A stretch of 64,000 bases of DNA. Source: DATCYX01 sp963714425 (GTDB lineage Bacteria > Chloroflexota > Anaerolineae > Anaerolineales > UBA4823). Shown in pieces: positions 61,511 through 64,000 of this stretch (position 1 is the stretch's first letter; the number at the start of each line of letters is the position of its first letter). The DNA lies in NCBI GenBank assembly GCA_963714425.1, contig CAVQOI010000004.1, positions 248,001-312,000 on the forward strand, in the 5' to 3' direction. Below the pieces are notes generated by a model. It saw only the letters and a program-made list of their open reading frames with translations. It did not search any database and was not told the DNA's origin. The position numbers were made by a program, and so were the translations under genes.

Positions 61511-63481
61511 ATGAACGCTCCTTCTACTCGCTTTAACCTACCTGGATTGCGTCGCGCGCCAGGCCTTCTAGAGATTCAGAGCCTGTTGGAGCTTCTCCCT
61601 TACGCCACCTTGGTTGTAGAGTGCAACACCAAGCGAATCCTGTTTGCCAACGCCCAAGCTAACCAGCTCACCGCATACACCCGCGCAGAGCTATCTGACA
61701 TGCCCCTCCCAACATTGATAGAGGAGCTTGACCAGCACTCATTTTGGGAAGCTTCCACGGGTCCGCATGTCCCAACTCCACTGAACCTGCGTAAACGTAA
61801 CGGCTCAAAAGTGGAGGTCATGGCGACGCGCGTGGATCTTGCTCCTCAAGCGAAATGGGCAGTGGTCTCAATCGAAGAAGTGCAACAAATCCAAGACCGG
61901 CAGGCGCAAGAACGACGTCGTTCTGAAATCCTCTCTAGCATGCTAACAATTAGTGAGGCATTAGGACAAACGAATCTTGACTCGGCTATAAGCATCGTCT
62001 TGCAATCCGGCAAACAGATTACTGGCGCAGATATCATCGCTATCTATCTTCAAGACATATCCGATCAGCACGAAAATTTCGAACTGATCCAGTCCACACT
62101 CCAGGGCGAGCAAGGGGTAATGCCTGATCGCCTGCCTGGGGAAGAAATGATGGTCCTGCGTTCCCCCCAATATTGGACTCCTGGCAAACGACCTACAACA
62201 TCGCTCCATAAAGCTGTACGTGGGGGAGGGCTGGCTTTTCTTGCATCCACTCCCTTGGGACAAAAAGAAGCTACGATTGGGGTTGTCGCCGTTGCAGGAA
62301 ATTCAGCGCCGGATGAAGCAAATATCCAATCCCAGATTCAAACACTTGCCAATATAATCACAGCGCTAATCCAGTTCCATGCGCTTACAAACAATCTCGA
62401 AACTTCTCTTCAGGAGAGTATGCGCTCCCTGGCATTGGATAAAACTGGCGTCGATGCGGCAGCTGAAGGCTTTATTCTGCTTACTCCGATGCTCACAATA
62501 TCCAGACTTAACCAAGCTGCTGAGGCAATGCTTGGGTACACAAACGAGGAAGCACAGAACCACCCGGTTGGTGATTTCCTCATCGGCACTGGCGCACTCA
62601 CTGCCTCCCTGCAGGTTGCCTTACAGGGAGTGCAAACCCTGAAGCAAGACAATATCCGCCTCTACAGGCGGTCCGGTCAGCCTTTTCTAGCCCAGGTGAG
62701 CGTCATCCCTGCAATGTACCAAGGCGAGCTGGTTGGAATCGTGGTCTTAATTCACGATCTTAGCGATCAGGAGCAGATCCAGAATCAGGCCCAGCATTTA
62801 GAGCAACGCGCCCTGCTTGGCGAAGTGACATCGATCTTCGCCCATGAGGTGCGTAATCCTATCAATAATCTCAGCACTGGTTTGCAGCTCATGGCGTACA
62901 ATTTACCCAAGGATGACCAAAATCAGGATTTGATCATCCGCCTACAACAAGACTGTGATCGCCTGAGCGAATTGATGCGGTCAGTGTTGGCTTTTTCCCG
63001 CCCTGCAGAATATGAGATGCAGGCAGTGGATATGAAACAATTAATTAATAATCTTTTGGACCGGTTAAAACCTCTTATGGTTCAAGCCAATGTGCAGCAG
63101 TTCGTGCAGGCAGAGCCGTCCTTGCCAAAGGTTAGTGGAAATCCGCGTGCCCTCGAACAGGTTTTTACGAACCTGATTACAAATGCCATCCAGGCAATGC
63201 AGGATAAAGGCGGCACATTAGCCCTGAAATTACAGAAAGTTCCCAACACGGGGGGGCACAACTACGTCGAAATTCACGTGGCTGACAATGGTCCTGGGAT
63301 CCCAAAGGAGTCCCAGGAACGATTATTCCAGCCGTTTTTCACGACCAAACCGGATGGAACTGGGCTCGGATTAGCGATCACCAAGCGTATCCTGACTGCT
63401 CACAAAGGCAATATTCAGGTGACCAGCTACCCGGGTGCCACTGTCTTCCACGTTCAAATACCGAGCACGGAGAACCAATGA
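61511..63481 (+). CDS. NtrB-like PAS-GAF-PAS sensor histidine kinase
   Basis: 656 residues, soluble. PAS 1 near 20-125 (LLELLPYATLVVECNTKRILFANAQANQLTAYTRAEL), GAF near 145-300, PAS 2 near 315-430 (EGFILLTPMLTISRLNQAAEAMLGYTNEEA), then the kinase core: H box FAHEVRNPINNLSTGLQLM, N box VFTNLITNAIQAMQDKGG, G1 VADNGPGIPKE, F box FQPFFTTK and G2 GTGLGLAITKRIL. Its stop overlaps the ATG of the regulator gene (ATGA), so the two are a pair. No ribosome site is evident ahead of the start. Confidence 0.92.
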   Translation: MNAPSTRFNLPGLRRAPGLLEIQSLLELLPYATLVVECNTKRILFANAQANQLTAYTRAELSDMPLPTLIEELDQHSFWEASTGPHVPTPLNLRKRNGSKVEVMATRVDLAPQAKWAVVSIEEVQQIQDRQAQERRRSEILSSMLTISEALGQTNLDSAISIVLQSGKQITGADIIAIYLQDISDQHENFELIQSTLQGEQGVMPDRLPGEEMMVLRSPQYWTPGKRPTTSLHKAVRGGGLAFLASTPLGQKEATIGVVAVAGNSAPDEANIQSQIQTLANIITALIQFHALTNNLETSLQESMRSLALDKTGVDAAAEGFILLTPMLTISRLNQAAEAMLGYTNEEAQNHPVGDFLIGTGALTASLQVALQGVQTLKQDNIRLYRRSGQPFLAQVSVIPAMYQGELVGIVVLIHDLSDQEQIQNQAQHLEQRALLGEVTSIFAHEVRNPINNLSTGLQLMAYNLPKDDQNQDLIIRLQQDCDRLSELMRSVLAFSRPAEYEMQAVDMKQLINNLLDRLKPLMVQANVQQFVQAEPSLPKVSGNPRALEQVFTNLITNAIQAMQDKGGTLALKLQKVPNTGGHNYVEIHVADNGPGIPKESQERLFQPFFTTKPDGTGLGLAITKRILTAHKGNIQVTSYPGATVFHVQIPSTENQ

Positions 63482-64000
63482 GCCTGACAGTATTGATTGT
63501 TGACGATGAGGCCAATGCTCGCTTCAACATTGGCAATTTTCTGACTTCGCACGGCTATGAAGTCTCTGAGGCAGGTACGCTCAAAGAAGCCCGGGAAGCA
63601 TTGCGTCTTGGCAATGGCGATATCATTGTACTGGATGTACAACTGAAAGGTGAGTATGGACCCACCTTGCTGGAAGAGACATCTCACATGCCGAACCGCC
63701 CGCCGATAATTTTGATCACTGGCTATGGAGACATCGAGATGGCGGTGGAGGCGATGAAAAATGGGGCCCACGACTTTTTCCCAAAACCGATTAAGCTCGA
63801 TCAATTGGAGAAATCCATCATGCGTGCAGGGGAAATCGTTTCACTCCGACGCGAGCTGGCCCATCTTCGCTCTCAGCAGCGCGGCGCTGTTAATTTTATT
63901 GTTGGAAAAACCCGAACCATGCAGAATCTGCTCGAGATGGTCAAGCGCGCAGCGACAACCTCCGTCTCAGTGCTGATCACAGGGGAGACCGGCACGGGAA
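63478..64000 (+). CDS. NtrC-family sigma-54 response regulator (partial, cut by window end)
   Basis: The frame is open to the right edge, about 174 codons shown. Receiver: VLIVDDEANARFNI (acidic pair), phospho-acceptor Asp in IIVLDVQLKGEYG, ILITGYGDIEMAVEAMKNGAHDFFPKPIK with the conserved Thr and Lys. After a linker the AAA+ domain opens (FIVGKTRTMQNLLEMVKRAATTSVSVLITGETGTG), reaching the Walker A motif at the edge. It would use ATP to open sigma-54 promoters. Together with rpoN and the kinase it is a compact sigma-54 module. Confidence 0.93.
   Translation, partial: MSLTVLIVDDEANARFNIGNFLTSHGYEVSEAGTLKEAREALRLGNGDIIVLDVQLKGEYGPTLLEETSHMPNRPPIILITGYGDIEMAVEAMKNGAHDFFPKPIKLDQLEKSIMRAGEIVSLRRELAHLRSQQRGAVNFIVGKTRTMQNLLEMVKRAATTSVSVLITGETGTG

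Overview
The window looks like a chromosomal segment of a member of the Chloroflexota, most probably an aerobic or facultatively aerobic Anaerolineae-type bacterium. The inference rests on gene content and style: many lipoproteins with Thr/Pro-rich linkers, large PAS/GAF sensor proteins, tandem L,D-transpeptidases, two-unit MacB-type permeases, a CtaA-CtaB fusion and no outer-membrane assembly genes. No 16S rRNA is present, so this placement is by inference only. I see no mobile element, CRISPR array or prophage.

Layout. 1-7000: the C-terminus of a class A penicillin-binding protein, an HtrA-like lipoprotein protease, and a minus-strand cluster (SLC13 permease, DUF3054 protein, ECF sigma factor, anti-sigma factor, Nudix hydrolase). 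7.1-11.7 kb: HAD phosphatase, exported repeat protein, then DUF1232 protein, PQQ-type sugar dehydrogenase and metallophosphoesterase. 11.8-16.1 kb: the translation block rplT-rpmI-infC, thrS behind a T-box, a DivIC/FtsB-like protein, tRNA-Val and tRNA-Leu. 16.2-21.8 kb: a cell-envelope group on the plus strand (sensor kinase, LysM protein, LCP ligase, TIM-barrel glycosidase). 21.9-30.5 kb: gyrA-type topoisomerase, GNAT acetyltransferase, rpoC standing alone. 30.5-40.6 kb: a multi-sensor HD-GYP phosphodiesterase, two overlapping L,D-transpeptidases, and a MacB-like ABC exporter. 40.9-51.7 kb: a complete A2-type caa3 oxidase operon with assembly factors, followed upstream by a NarL-type two-component pair. 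51.7-58.5 kb: Bcp peroxiredoxin and a molybdenum-cofactor operon (rhodanese, DinB-like protein, UbiA-like protein, MoeA, polysaccharide deacetylase, MoeA-PBP). 58.7-64 kb: proline dehydrogenase, then a sigma-54 locus (rpoN, NtrB-like kinase, NtrC-like regulator cut by the window end).

The most unusual points: (1) a membrane-anchored rhodanese whose frame is crossed by one TGA exactly where relatives carry the second Cys of a Cys-x-Cys loop, with 40 further family-like codons behind it, so a selenocysteine candidate; (2) a degenerate NarL-type receiver domain fused in frame to cytochrome oxidase subunit II, with a strong internal ribosome site that could also give unfused CoxB; (3) an rpoN gene with a single-base +1 frame break, an inserted zinc-ribbon motif and a consensus -24/-12 sigma-54 promoter in front of it, implying autoregulation; (4) infC starting at an AUA codon behind a perfect ribosome binding site; (5) several genes whose -10 box lies 6-9 bases before the ATG, implying leaderless mRNAs.
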